This document shows, one piece after another, positions 8,864 through 17,699 of a stretch of 64,000 nucleotides of DNA. Below the pieces are notes generated by a model. The model was not told the origin of the DNA. It did not search any database and saw only the letters and a list, made by a program, of their open reading frames with translations. A program made the translations under genes and the position numbers. The DNA is from Clostridium sp. C8-1-8 (GTDB lineage Bacteria > Bacillota > Clostridia > Clostridiales > Clostridiaceae): contig NZ_JAABNO010000004.1 of the NCBI RefSeq assembly GCF_009928445.1, forward strand, positions 1 to 64,000. The letters run 5' to 3'. Each line of letters starts with the position of its first letter. Position 1 is the stretch's first letter.

Positions 8864-9552
8864 TCTATATCTTTAAAATATCTTGAAAGTCTATCTCTGT
8901 TTGGGATAATAATCTTTTTATTTTCAAGTAACATCAACTCTAGTTGTGTAAGCTTTTTTAAGGCTCGAGAAACAGTTTCTCTTTGACTTCCAAACATATC
9001 TGCAAGGTAAGTTACAGACACATTAAGATCTATTAAAGTCCCTAAAGGATGAGGAACACCGTAGTCCTTGGATAGTTTCCAAAGTTTTGCGGCGATCTTT
9101 TTCTCTATTTTTATAGGCGTTGTATTTTTCATCTGCCTATAAAGTCTTCTTACTTTTATTGCTAAGGAATTGAGAACATTTCTAGTAAGGTCAAAGTCTT
9201 CCTTCATAAGTTCAATAAAAGCCTTTTTATCATATACAAGAAGATTACCATCTTCAAAGGTTTCACAGTAGATTGAAGCCGGAAGGTCATCTAATATTAC
9301 TTCATTTAGTATTTTTCCTTCTCCAAGTATAAATATTATTTTCTTTTGAGCGTTCTCACTTAATTTATATAAAGAAAATTTTCCGCTGAGGACAATAAAT
9401 ATATTATTTATAGTATCTTTATCTAAAAACACTTGAGAATTTTTTTTATATTCCTTTATGGTTCCGAGATTACAGAGCTTTTCTAAGGTATCGTTATTAA
9501 GACCAAAAAATATCTCTAAATCACTTATATTTTCAGTATTGAGTTTTGACAT
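8860..9552 (-). CDS. Crp/Fnr-family transcriptional regulator
   Basis: A 230-residue protein: cyclic-nucleotide-binding-like beta barrel at residues about 15-125 (IFIVLSGKFSLYKL), a dimerisation helix (NVLNSLAIKVRRLYRQMK), and a winged-helix C-terminus with recognition helix SQRETVSRALKKL. Only two cysteines are present (in KLCNLG and IYCETF), so an FNR-type [4Fe-4S] oxygen sensor is unlikely. The cAMP phosphate-binding signature is not obvious either; the effector is unknown. It is divergent from the small protein at 9769, with a CRP-like palindrome in between, and convergent with the citrate operon. Targets are inferred at most: itself and its divergent neighbour. Confidence 0.88.
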   Translation of the reverse strand: MSKLNTENISDLEIFFGLNNDTLEKLCNLGTIKEYKKNSQVFLDKDTINNIFIVLSGKFSLYKLSENAQKKIIFILGEGKILNEVILDDLPASIYCETFEDGNLLVYDKKAFIELMKEDFDLTRNVLNSLAIKVRRLYRQMKNTTPIKIEKKIAAKLWKLSKDYGVPHPLGTLIDLNVSVTYLADMFGSQRETVSRALKKLTQLELMLLENKKIIIPNRDRLSRYFKDIE

Positions 9553-9672
9553 ATAAATCCCTTCTTAAAAAACATATACAACTATTTTATCAGACTTCAG
9601 CATAAAGATACATCACTTTCAAACTTCAGATGTGTAAAAAAATCATTAGGTATATTCTTTTTGGCGAATTTT

Positions 9673-9693
9673 TTATGTGTTCTTTACACATAA
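9673..9693. promoter_or_regulatory. Candidate Crp/Fnr-type operator
   Basis: A perfect inverted repeat TTATGTGT-N5-ACACATAA between the divergent Crp/Fnr gene and the 62-residue ORF. It resembles the TGTGA-N6-TCACA half-site logic of the family. Binding by the adjacent regulator is inference. Confidence 0.5.
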
Positions 9694-9768
9694 TAATTTT
9701 GTTGCAAAAGGACCTGAAATATATTTTTATATTTCTTTAGTCTAATAATTTAAAAGGAGGGATTAGTG

Positions 9769-9957
9769 ATGGCAAACGCAAAACAAAACGTTCAAACTAC
9801 ATTTGATGAGTTAAACCATTGCAAACAACATCTTCAAGATGCTTTAAACACAGTAGAAAAAGATCAAAACAGACAAAAGATTCAAAGATCTTTAGATGCT
9901 GTTAATAATGCAATAAACGTAACTCAAGATACAATTTCAACTTATACTGAAAGCTAG
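9769..9957 (+). CDS. 62-residue helical protein of unknown function
   Basis: Small, hydrophilic protein (MANAKQNVQTTFDELNHCKQ...) predicted to be two amphipathic helices with one cysteine and many Gln/Asn. AAAAGGAGGG lies 8 bases upstream of ATG 9769; an in-frame GTG at 9766 is less likely. It has its own terminator and shares the intergenic palindrome with the Crp/Fnr gene, suggesting strong, condition-dependent expression. Its size recalls small DUF1657-like proteins, but the match is not convincing. Confidence 0.75.
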   Translation: MANAKQNVQTTFDELNHCKQHLQDALNTVEKDQNRQKIQRSLDAVNNAINVTQDTISTYTES

Positions 9958-9973
9958 TGTACCTCTGGTAGAT

Positions 9974-10007
9974 AAGAATCCTTGAAGACTCAAGGATTCT
10001 TTTTTAT
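9974..10007 (+). terminator. Rho-independent terminator
   Basis: AAGAATCCTTGA / TCAAGGATTCTT arms around AGAC, followed by a T-run. Confidence 0.92.
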
Positions 10008-10109
10008 TCTTTATTTATAAAAGCATACTTTATATAAAGCATTATATAAATATGCTTATATGGTTTGATGCATACATGACATAAAGAATAAAAAAGAAAA
10101 ATTATAGCG

Positions 10110-10160
10110 CCTACCAGAATTTCTTCACATGCGCTCAAAAAGGAATATGCGCAAAAATAA
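10110..10160. repeat. Dispersed repeat B, copy 1
   Basis: CTACCAGAATTTC begins a stretch that resembles 58521-58583 (ACCAGAATTTC, CATG-G-TCA, then a run ending in CGCAAAAA). Both copies lie in non-coding DNA upstream of genes for exported or small Cys-rich products. Function unknown. Confidence 0.5.
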
Positions 10161-10211
10161 CTTGTAAATAAGACGACTTTTTTGATAAAATTATACTTAC
10201 AAATGGTATAA

Positions 10212-10220
10212 GGGGGGGGG
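10212..10220 (+). promoter_or_regulatory. G9 homopolymer upstream of the giant surface protein
   Basis: Nine consecutive Gs lie 36 bases before the start codon, separate from the ribosome site GCAAAGGAG. Such a tract is striking in AT-rich DNA and is a candidate slipped-strand site affecting promoter spacing or the leader. Phase variation is inference. Confidence 0.45.
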
Positions 10221-10255
10221 AGTATTAAATATTTTAATTTTGCAAAGGAGATTTT

Positions 10256-13200
10256 ATGAAAAAATTTAATGGATTTTTGAAGAACTTTTTAATTGTGTTT
10301 CTGGTCATGATTTTTACTTTTATATCCGCATCAGAAACAGGTTTAGCAGTTGAAGGTAGTTATTTAGAAGGATTAAAAGTAGAACTAGCTTCAAAGGATA
10401 TCTATGTAGGGAACAAGATAGACTTAAAGACCTATGGCGTTTACAAAGAAAGAACTATAGAACTAAAAGATGATGTTAAATATGAGTCTAGTAATACAAA
10501 GGTTTTCACCATAGAAGATAAAAAGCTAGTAGCTGCAAGTACTGGTATGGCTACATTGACAGCTTCTTATAAGGATAAGATTGTTACTAAGCTTGTAGTA
10601 GTACAAGATCTAAAAGCTTCAAAAAGTAAGCTAGATAATGGTAACTTGCAGGTTAATTTGAATTGGAAAAGAGAGTCTAACAGTATAGAATTGCAGTGGG
10701 ACAAGGTAGAGGCCTTAAAGTTCTACACGATTTCGAGAAGAGCTGTTGGTGAGGAGAATTATAAGACTATAGTAGAAAAAGCAGAAGGAAATTTATTCTT
10801 AGACAAAGATATAGCCGCAGATAAGGAATATGAGTATAAGGTAGCTCTTATAGATGAGAATGGGGCTAAATATCCTTTAAATAACCTTAAGGTTCCTTTA
10901 AATCAGGAGAAAAAAAAGGAAGTACCAAAGGTTGAACTTTTAAAGCAACAGAATGTCAATACCAATGAGCAAAAGAAAAGTGATGCTATTACTGATAAAA
11001 CTAATGAAGTTAAGTTAAATAATGAGGAGTATAATAAGCTTTTACAAAGACTAAAAGAGCAGTCTGAGCAAGAGTTTGAAAAGAATAGCTTTAAGGCTGT
11101 TTCTAAGGATCTTTATGGTGTGGAAGATTTGATTGTTATTAATAAGGATAACACAGAGGTTATCAATAGGGAGCTAACCTTAAGTTATTATTATGATAAT
11201 GACAGAAAAATAGATGAAAATAAACTCACTATATATGCTATGGATGATAAAGGATTACTTACAGAGCAAGAAAATGTGAAGCTTGCAGTAAGCGCTAAGA
11301 AAATAAGTTTCTTTGTAAAACAGCCAGGTATATATATGATAAGAGAAAGAGCAGATCAGCAAGAGATAGTAACTTATGTTGATGATGTTACTGAAAATAA
11401 AGCTGATAAGGTTAATATTTCTGATACTAGCTCTAAAGCTGAGGAACAAAAGCAGCAAGTTAAGGAAGAACCTAACTTAACTAATAAAGAGGAAAACAGC
11501 AAGCAACCTTCTAGTACTGAAATAAAGAAAGGAAAGTTTGAGGTAGCTATAGCAGGACTTTTTTCTGAGGTTGCTTCTCTAGAGAAGGACAAGCTATCAG
11601 CTTACCTTAATAACCTGCCGGAGGAGAACGGTATATGGATACCAGAAAAAGATAGGCAGTTTGTACTTAACTTAATTAATTATATTTCAAGCAAGAAATA
11701 CTTAGTTAATGAAAAAGGCTACTTAAAAGCAGATGAGAGGAGTACTGTAGATTTATTAAAATCAGATATCTTTTCTAAGCTTTTAGATAAACTAATCAAC
11801 AATAATAAAAGGATAATACTTAGCAAGGATAACGGTTTTGTATATTATGATGACAAAACTGATACTTTATTAAAAAGTAAATTTACTACTGAAGAAAGCT
11901 ACAAGCTAACTAATGAAGCTAGTGAGCTAATTATATTAAACTCTAAGGTTTTTGAAGAACTTGAAAGTGGCAAGTTAAGCAATGAATTAGCCTTAAAGCT
12001 TTTAAATCAACTTGATGAAAGTTCAAAGGAAAACAATGCTGCCATACTAAAAGAAATAAGTGATAAGAAGCCTAAGCCAAAGCTTAAGGTTGTAAGTAAA
12101 GTTCCACTATACTCAACTATTGGTACACCTGTCAAAGTACAGATACATAAAGGAACTGCTGTATATACAGGTCCAGATACAGTAAACTATGTTAATATAG
12201 GAAGTGTAGATACCAATGAGGCTGTTACTGGTTTGGGAGTGGAAAGAGGCTGGCTGTACATTGAATACAGTACACCAAGTGGGCCGGAAAGAGGTTTCGT
12301 TCCGCTTGATAGTGTTAAAGATAAAGAAGATGTGTTCTCAAGGCTAGGAAATATATCTTATACTGGCTACAGTGATGGATTAACAAGTGATTCGAATATC
12401 TATTCTGGACCAGGAACTAATTATGTTTCCATAGGTGCAGTAGATAAAGGAGAAGATATCACTGTATTTAATAAAACTCAAAATGGTTATGTTTATATTG
12501 AATGTAGTAGTAGTTTAGGAACTAAGAGAGGCTATGTTCAAGCTAGTCTTCTTATTGGAAGAAAAAAAGGATTTCTAGGTAGTGCTAAGGTAGATACACC
12601 AATATACTCTAGTCCAGGCAATCAAGGTACTTATGTATCTACTGATTCCGTAAAAAATAGTGAGTTTGTTATTGTTCTGGAGTGGAACGATAGTTTGTAT
12701 CATGTTGAGTATAACACTAAGGCAGGAAGAAAAAGTGGATATACTGATAGAAATAATATAGCAGATAGAGGAAGTCTTTCAGATATAAAATCTCAGCAGC
12801 ATATAGGAATATCTAATACGGCTCAAAATACTTATACAGGACAATACTCATCCTATGCAGCGCTTGGAACTATTGGAAGTCAGGAGAAAGTATTTGTTAA
12901 TACACTTTCTAAAGCTTCCCCTATAGTTTTGCCAACCATATCAGCACAAGGTGTACAGGTAAGTCAATATGGGATTAGTGGTGAAGGAAGAAGTCTTAAT
13001 GTATATAGAGTAGGAAATGGTAAAAATGCTATAGTAGCAGTATTTGCTATTCATGGTTTCGAAGATGCTTGGGACTCTGATGGTCTAGAATTAGTTAAGA
13101 TAGCAGCAAATCTCGTATCTAATGTAGCTGGTTACTCGGCTACAAATGGAGGGTTAGATGGTTGGTCTGTATATATAGTACCTTGTGCTAACCCTGATGG

Positions 13201-15397
13201 GCTTATAGAAGGTACGACCAATAACGGGCCAGGAAGAACAACTATAAAAGAAGGAATAGATATAAATAGAGACTTTCCAGATGGTTTTAGGGTATTAACC
13301 AATCCAAGAAATAAAACAGGAAATACTAGCTTAATACCATCAGAAGCTAAATCTTTAGCTAATTTAGTAAGCGGTATTAAGAGTCAGTCTAACGAAATGA
13401 TAGTAGTGGACACTCATGGATGGGAAAATACAACCATAGGAAATAGTGAAATCAGTGGATATTTTGATAGAGAATTTGGATTTTCCCATAAGTGCGAATT
13501 AAATGGACAAGGATATTTTTCTTCTTGGGCACAGTCTATAGGGGCAAAGGCTGCTTTAGTAGAGCTACCTTGGCCAAGTAGTAGTCAAGATATCATAAAC
13601 AGAGCATTTTCTCAAAAGGTAACCAATGCTTTCTTAAATATATTGAAGAGTAAAAAGGTTACCGATGTAATGACGGGTCCAATAAGCTATAGGGCTCATG
13701 TGGAAGGAATAGGATGGCAGAATTACGTATCAGAAGGACAAATTTCTGGAACAATAGGGCAAAGTCTTAGAGTTGAAGCTATAAATATTAATAGAGGTGG
13801 ATTGCCACAAGGAGCTAGAATAAAGTATCAGGTACATGTTCAAGACATAGGCTGGATGGATTATGTATATGATGGGGCAGACGCAGGTACTATGGGACGT
13901 GGATTAAGAATAGAAGCTATGAGAATGCAACTAGAAAATGCACCAGCAGGCTACCATATACAATATCAAGTACATGTACAGGATAAAGGATGGATGGATC
14001 CTGTAATGGATGGACAGTTGGCAGGAACCACTGGTGAGGGTAAGAGAATAGAAGCTTTTAAAATCAATTTAGTACAAGATTTAATTCCAAAAATAAACAT
14101 TGATGCACCAACTGAAGGTCAAAACCTAAACAGTAGTTTAAGAGTATACGGATGGTCTTTACACAAAGGTGGAGTAAACCAGGTTAAGGTATATATAGAC
14201 GGAAACTTTGTAGGCAATGCAAATACTGGGGGATCAAGACCAGATGTGAAGAATGCCTTTCCACAGTATAATAATGGAGAGAACAGTGGTTTTGATTATA
14301 ATTTAGATATAAACGCTATAAAGTCAGGGAATCACAATATAAGGATAGATTCAATAGGAAATGACGGAAGTACAATAAGCCAAAATAGAAACTTTATAGT
14401 ACAAGACTTAACAAGAATGAATATTGATGCACCAACTGAAGGCCAAACCCTAAACAGTAGTTTAAGAGTATATGGATGGTCTTTACACAAGGGTGGAGTA
14501 AACCAGGTTAAGGTATATATAGATGGAAACTTTGTAGGCAATGCAAATACTGGTGGATCAAGACCAGATGTAAAGAATGCCTTCCCTCAGTATGAAAATG
14601 GAGAGAAGAGTGGCTTTGATTATAATTTGGATATAAACTCTATAAAGCCAGGAAATCACAATATAAAGATAGATTCAATAGGAAATGACGGAAGTATGAT
14701 AAGTCAAAGTAGAAACATTATAGTACAAGACTTAACTCCAAAAATTAACATTGATGCACCAACTGAAGGCCAAAACCTAAACGGTAGTTTAAAAGTATAT
14801 GGATGGTCTTTACACAAAGGCGGAGTAAACCAGGTAAAGGTATATATAGACGGAAACTTTATAGGTAATGCAAGCATTGGTGGCTCAAGACCAGATGTAA
14901 AGAATGCCTTTCCTCAGTATGATAATGGAGAGAAGAGTGGTTTTGATTATAATTTAGATATAAACTCTATAAATCCAGGGAATCACAATATAAGGATAGA
15001 TTCTATAGGAAATGACGGAAGTATGGTAAGTCAAAATAGAAACTTTATAGTACAAGACTTAACTCCAAAAATTAACATTGATGCACCAACTGAAGGCCAA
15101 AACCTAAACGGTAGTTTAAAAGTATACGGATGGTCTTTACACAAAGGTGGAGTAAAACAGGTAAAGGTATATATAGATGGAAACTTTATAGGTAATGCAA
15201 ATATTGGTGGCTCAAGACCAGATGTAAAGAATGCCTTTCCTCAGTATGAAAATGGAGAGAAGAGTGGTTTTGATTATAATTTAGATATAAACTCTATAAA
15301 TCCAGGGAATCACAATATAAGGATAGATTCAATAGGAAATGATGGAAGTACAATAAGCCAAAATAGAAACTTTACTGTAACAAAAGTTAATGGTTAA
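10256..15397 (+). CDS. Giant secreted M14 peptidase with SH3-like, ChW and tandem Ig-like repeats
   Basis: A 1713-residue exported protein. Residues 1-31 are a signal peptide (KNFLIVFLVMIFTFISA). Next come a Big2-like domain (about 36-125), a fibronectin-III-like domain (about 130-210), a charged linker, and three or four SH3-like repeats (about 625-890). An M14 zinc peptidase follows (about 900-1130): H933 and E936 in HGFEDAW, H1054 in DTHGW, and likely catalytic E1103 in LVELPWP. Then three ChW repeats (about 1142-1275, each with GW) and four Ig-like repeats of 108-109 residues (about 1280-1713). M14 plus SH3 and ChW suggests a peptidoglycan- or wall-peptide-cleaving surface enzyme; the substrate is inferred. 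No LPXTG or S-layer domain was seen, so ChW or SH3 domains may anchor it. Ribosome site AAAGGAG. Confidence 0.9.
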   Translation: MKKFNGFLKNFLIVFLVMIFTFISASETGLAVEGSYLEGLKVELASKDIYVGNKIDLKTYGVYKERTIELKDDVKYESSNTKVFTIEDKKLVAASTGMATLTASYKDKIVTKLVVVQDLKASKSKLDNGNLQVNLNWKRESNSIELQWDKVEALKFYTISRRAVGEENYKTIVEKAEGNLFLDKDIAADKEYEYKVALIDENGAKYPLNNLKVPLNQEKKKEVPKVELLKQQNVNTNEQKKSDAITDKTNEVKLNNEEYNKLLQRLKEQSEQEFEKNSFKAVSKDLYGVEDLIVINKDNTEVINRELTLSYYYDNDRKIDENKLTIYAMDDKGLLTEQENVKLAVSAKKISFFVKQPGIYMIRERADQQEIVTYVDDVTENKADKVNISDTSSKAEEQKQQVKEEPNLTNKEENSKQPSSTEIKKGKFEVAIAGLFSEVASLEKDKLSAYLNNLPEENGIWIPEKDRQFVLNLINYISSKKYLVNEKGYLKADERSTVDLLKSDIFSKLLDKLINNNKRIILSKDNGFVYYDDKTDTLLKSKFTTEESYKLTNEASELIILNSKVFEELESGKLSNELALKLLNQLDESSKENNAAILKEISDKKPKPKLKVVSKVPLYSTIGTPVKVQIHKGTAVYTGPDTVNYVNIGSVDTNEAVTGLGVERGWLYIEYSTPSGPERGFVPLDSVKDKEDVFSRLGNISYTGYSDGLTSDSNIYSGPGTNYVSIGAVDKGEDITVFNKTQNGYVYIECSSSLGTKRGYVQASLLIGRKKGFLGSAKVDTPIYSSPGNQGTYVSTDSVKNSEFVIVLEWNDSLYHVEYNTKAGRKSGYTDRNNIADRGSLSDIKSQQHIGISNTAQNTYTGQYSSYAALGTIGSQEKVFVNTLSKASPIVLPTISAQGVQVSQYGISGEGRSLNVYRVGNGKNAIVAVFAIHGFEDAWDSDGLELVKIAANLVSNVAGYSATNGGLDGWSVYIVPCANPDGLIEGTTNNGPGRTTIKEGIDINRDFPDGFRVLTNPRNKTGNTSLIPSEAKSLANLVSGIKSQSNEMIVVDTHGWENTTIGNSEISGYFDREFGFSHKCELNGQGYFSSWAQSIGAKAALVELPWPSSSQDIINRAFSQKVTNAFLNILKSKKVTDVMTGPISYRAHVEGIGWQNYVSEGQISGTIGQSLRVEAININRGGLPQGARIKYQVHVQDIGWMDYVYDGADAGTMGRGLRIEAMRMQLENAPAGYHIQYQVHVQDKGWMDPVMDGQLAGTTGEGKRIEAFKINLVQDLIPKINIDAPTEGQNLNSSLRVYGWSLHKGGVNQVKVYIDGNFVGNANTGGSRPDVKNAFPQYNNGENSGFDYNLDINAIKSGNHNIRIDSIGNDGSTISQNRNFIVQDLTRMNIDAPTEGQTLNSSLRVYGWSLHKGGVNQVKVYIDGNFVGNANTGGSRPDVKNAFPQYENGEKSGFDYNLDINSIKPGNHNIKIDSIGNDGSMISQSRNIIVQDLTPKINIDAPTEGQNLNGSLKVYGWSLHKGGVNQVKVYIDGNFIGNASIGGSRPDVKNAFPQYDNGEKSGFDYNLDINSINPGNHNIRIDSIGNDGSMVSQNRNFIVQDLTPKINIDAPTEGQNLNGSLKVYGWSLHKGGVKQVKVYIDGNFIGNANIGGSRPDVKNAFPQYENGEKSGFDYNLDINSINPGNHNIRIDSIGNDGSTISQNRNFTVTKVNG
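14093..15397 (+). repeat. Four tandem 324-327-bp repeats inside the M14 protein gene
   Basis: Units begin with NIDAPTEGQ at about 14096, 14420, 14747 and 15074; spacings are 324, 327 and 327 bases. The units are nearly identical at DNA level (for example GATGCACCAACTGAAGG in all four), pointing to recent expansion or gene conversion. Confidence 0.92.
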
Positions 15398-15406
15398 GCA
15401 GCAACC

Positions 15407-15431
15407 ACTGTTAATATTGATAAGTTAACAG
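15407..15431 (+). other. Inverted repeat after the giant gene
   Basis: ACTGTTAA-N10-TTAACAGT, perfect 8-base arms, ten bases after the stop codon of the M14 gene. No T-run follows. It may be a weak terminator or an operator-like site. Confidence 0.35.
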
Positions 15432-15479
15432 TTTCTAAAGCTTTTACTAGTATATTGGTGTAAGGATTTTTTGTATAAT

Positions 15480-15800
15480 TAAAACTAAAAGACAATAAAG
15501 TGGATACAATATTTCAATAAAAGTAGAAGCTAATGAAAGAGCGTTAGAGGGTTCAGACTCAATTAACCATGGAGAAAAGACAAGTGATTTGGAGTGTTAT
15601 TATACCGTTACGACAGATGTTGATAACTAAATAGTTTTTTTACCAACAAAATTGAGGACAGTAAAAATCCTGATGATCTTGGGCTTTATAGGCTATAAAT
15701 AATAAAGTTGCCCGATAGAGAAAAAGAGTTTGACTGGGAAGCAAAACAAGGTGTGAAGGTATTTATCATCCTAAAGACACGAAAAACAATAATTTATATT
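15480..15800 (+). pseudogene. Decayed coding remnant
   Basis: Coding-looking stretches lie in shifting frames without a start codon: one reads ISIKVEANERALEGSDS and ends at a TAA near 15630; another reads NKIEDSKNPDDLGLYRL; a third reads LPDREKEFDWEAKQGVK and can be continued in a different frame as EGIYHPKDTKNN. The pattern of broken frames suggests a degraded gene, probably the tail of a protein once located here. The original family was not recognised. Confidence 0.4.
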
Positions 15801-15831
15801 ATTAGATAAAACTTATTAATAAAAAAAGTTA

Positions 15832-15870
15832 AAGACTGTGATTTTTATCACAGTCTTGTTTTATTTTTTT
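15832..15870 (+). terminator. Rho-independent terminator upstream of the asr locus
   Basis: AAGACTGTGA / TCACAGTCTT around TTTTTA, followed by a T-rich run. It isolates the asr operon from upstream transcription. Confidence 0.88.
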
Positions 15871-15903
15871 AAGTATACTAAAGACAAATAGGAGGGGTTT
15901 AGT

Positions 15904-16671
15904 ATGTTTAGTGAAGAAATTAACAAAGTTGCCCAGGCGGCAAAAGGAAAAAGTGATTTATTAAAAAATAATAAGGTTGGATATTTGTTATCGTCAGCTT
16001 TTGCAGGTTTATATGTGGGACTAGGAATCATGCTTATTTTTACAGTAGGTGGACTACTATCAGCAGCTAGCTCACCATTTACTAAAGTAGCAATGGGAGC
16101 ATCCTTTGGAGTTGCACTTTCTTTAGTTGTTTTTGCAGGTTCGGAATTATTTACAGGTAATAATTTTGTTATGACAATTGGTGCTTTAAAGAAAACCGTT
16201 TCATGGTTAGATGTTATTTTAGTTTGGATAGTAAGCTTTATAGGAAATCTTGTAGGTTCAATCTTTGGAGCTTGGTTATTCTATGCTACTGGACTAGCTT
16301 CAGGACCAGTTGGAAAGTTCATATTAAGTGCTACAAACACAAAAATGCATTTATCAAATCAAGAACTTTTTGTTAGAGGTATCTTGTGTAATATATTAGT
16401 TTGTCTTGCAGTATGGTGTACCTTTAAGATGAAGGAAGAGATAGGAAAGCTTGTTATGATCTTCTGGTGTCTATTCGTATTTATAACAGCAGGTTTTGAA
16501 CACAGTATAGCAAACATGACTTTATTATCAATAGGTTTGTTTATTCCTCATCAGGCAGCAATAACAATAGGTGGTTTTGTTCACAATTTAACATTTGTAA
16601 CACTAGGCAATATCGTAGGTGGAGCAATAATATTAGCAATACCTTACTATTTAATATCTAGAGAAAAATAA
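15904..16671 (+). CDS. Formate/nitrite transporter family channel, likely hydrosulfide channel
   Basis: A 255-residue membrane protein with six hydrophobic segments and FNT hallmarks: the discontinuous helix around FAGSELFTGNN and the central-histidine region GFEHSIANM. It is 11 bases upstream of asrA and clearly co-transcribed. FNT proteins carry formate, nitrite or hydrosulfide. The member found beside asrABC in Clostridioides difficile (HSC/FNT3) conducts HS-, and the same placement here suggests export of the sulfide made by AsrABC. Nitrite transport (NirC) is the alternative. Ribosome site AGGAGGGG. Confidence 0.85.
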   Translation: MFSEEINKVAQAAKGKSDLLKNNKVGYLLSSAFAGLYVGLGIMLIFTVGGLLSAASSPFTKVAMGASFGVALSLVVFAGSELFTGNNFVMTIGALKKTVSWLDVILVWIVSFIGNLVGSIFGAWLFYATGLASGPVGKFILSATNTKMHLSNQELFVRGILCNILVCLAVWCTFKMKEEIGKLVMIFWCLFVFITAGFEHSIANMTLLSIGLFIPHQAAITIGGFVHNLTFVTLGNIVGGAIILAIPYYLISREK

Positions 16672-16682
16672 GGAGTGTTATT

Positions 16683-17699
16683 ATGGGATTTAAGATGACT
16701 GTAGAAAGCTATAATGAATATTTAGCTAAACTATCTGAAAAATATAAAATATTTGCACCAAAGGTCTTCGAAGGTAAAGGAAGTTATTCTGATACTGATG
16801 TAGTAAGATATGGTGAAATAAATGACATAAACCAAGTAGTATTTGATAAAAAATCAGATTTTTCATATAAGGAAGTCTTACTTCCAATAACTCAGACTTT
16901 ATTCTATTTTACAGAAGATGAATGGATAGAACCAAAGCAGGAAGAAAAAGGAGCAATAATATTCTTAAGAAGCTGTGACATGCATTCTGTTAGAAGAATT
17001 GACGATATATATTTGAGAAATGGTTTTGAGGATCCCTACTATAAGGCTCTTAGAGAGAGAACTAAGTTTGTTCTTATAGGATGCAAGGAAAGCTTTGACA
17101 ATTGCTTCTGTGTAAGTATGGGAACTAACAAAACTGATGAGCATCAAGCTTATATAAAAGTAGAAGATGACATGGTGTACTTTGATGTAAAGGATGCGGA
17201 GTTAGAAGCTTTACTTGAAGAGCTTACAAGAGAAGAATTGGATGTAGAACCTGACTTTGTTACAGAAAACGGAGTAAAGGTAAATATACCAGAGAACTTA
17301 GATATAAGCGTAATGGATTCATCTATGTGGAAGAAATACTCTGCTAGATGTATAGCATGTGGAAGATGTAACTTTGTATGTCCTACATGTACTTGCTTTA
17401 CAATGCAAGATATATTCTATAAAGATAATAAAAAGTCTGGTGAAAGAAGAAGAGTTTGGGCTTCTTGTCAAGTTGATGGCTACACAAACATGGCTGGAGG
17501 TCATAGCTTCAGATTAGACAAAGGACAACGAATGAGATTTAAGGTTCTCCACAAGGTTTATGACTATAAGAAGAGATGGGGCTACAACATGTGTGTTGGT
17601 TGTGGAAGATGTGATGACATATGTCCAGAATATATATCCTTCTCTAACTGTGTAAATAAATTAGCAAAAGGAATGGAAGAGGTGAAAGCAAATGACTAA
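16683..17699 (+). CDS. asrA: Anaerobic sulfite reductase subunit A
   Basis: A 338-residue iron-sulfur subunit that passes electrons to the catalytic subunit of dissimilatory-type anaerobic sulfite reductase. Two ferredoxin-like clusters are visible near the C-terminus: CIACGRCNFVCPTCTC and CVGCGRCDDICPEY. The N-terminal two thirds match the 4Fe-4S dicluster AsrA/hydrogenase-beta type. Length is close to enterobacterial AsrA (about 347). AAGGAGTG precedes the ATG, and the stop overlaps asrB by 8 bases. Confidence 0.95.
   Translation: MGFKMTVESYNEYLAKLSEKYKIFAPKVFEGKGSYSDTDVVRYGEINDINQVVFDKKSDFSYKEVLLPITQTLFYFTEDEWIEPKQEEKGAIIFLRSCDMHSVRRIDDIYLRNGFEDPYYKALRERTKFVLIGCKESFDNCFCVSMGTNKTDEHQAYIKVEDDMVYFDVKDAELEALLEELTREELDVEPDFVTENGVKVNIPENLDISVMDSSMWKKYSARCIACGRCNFVCPTCTCFTMQDIFYKDNKKSGERRRVWASCQVDGYTNMAGGHSFRLDKGQRMRFKVLHKVYDYKKRWGYNMCVGCGRCDDICPEYISFSNCVNKLAKGMEEVKAND

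Noticed and set aside
14093..15397. Possible CRISPR or satellite array
   Set aside because: The repeats are 324-327 bp, in frame and without spacers; they encode Ig-like protein repeats.
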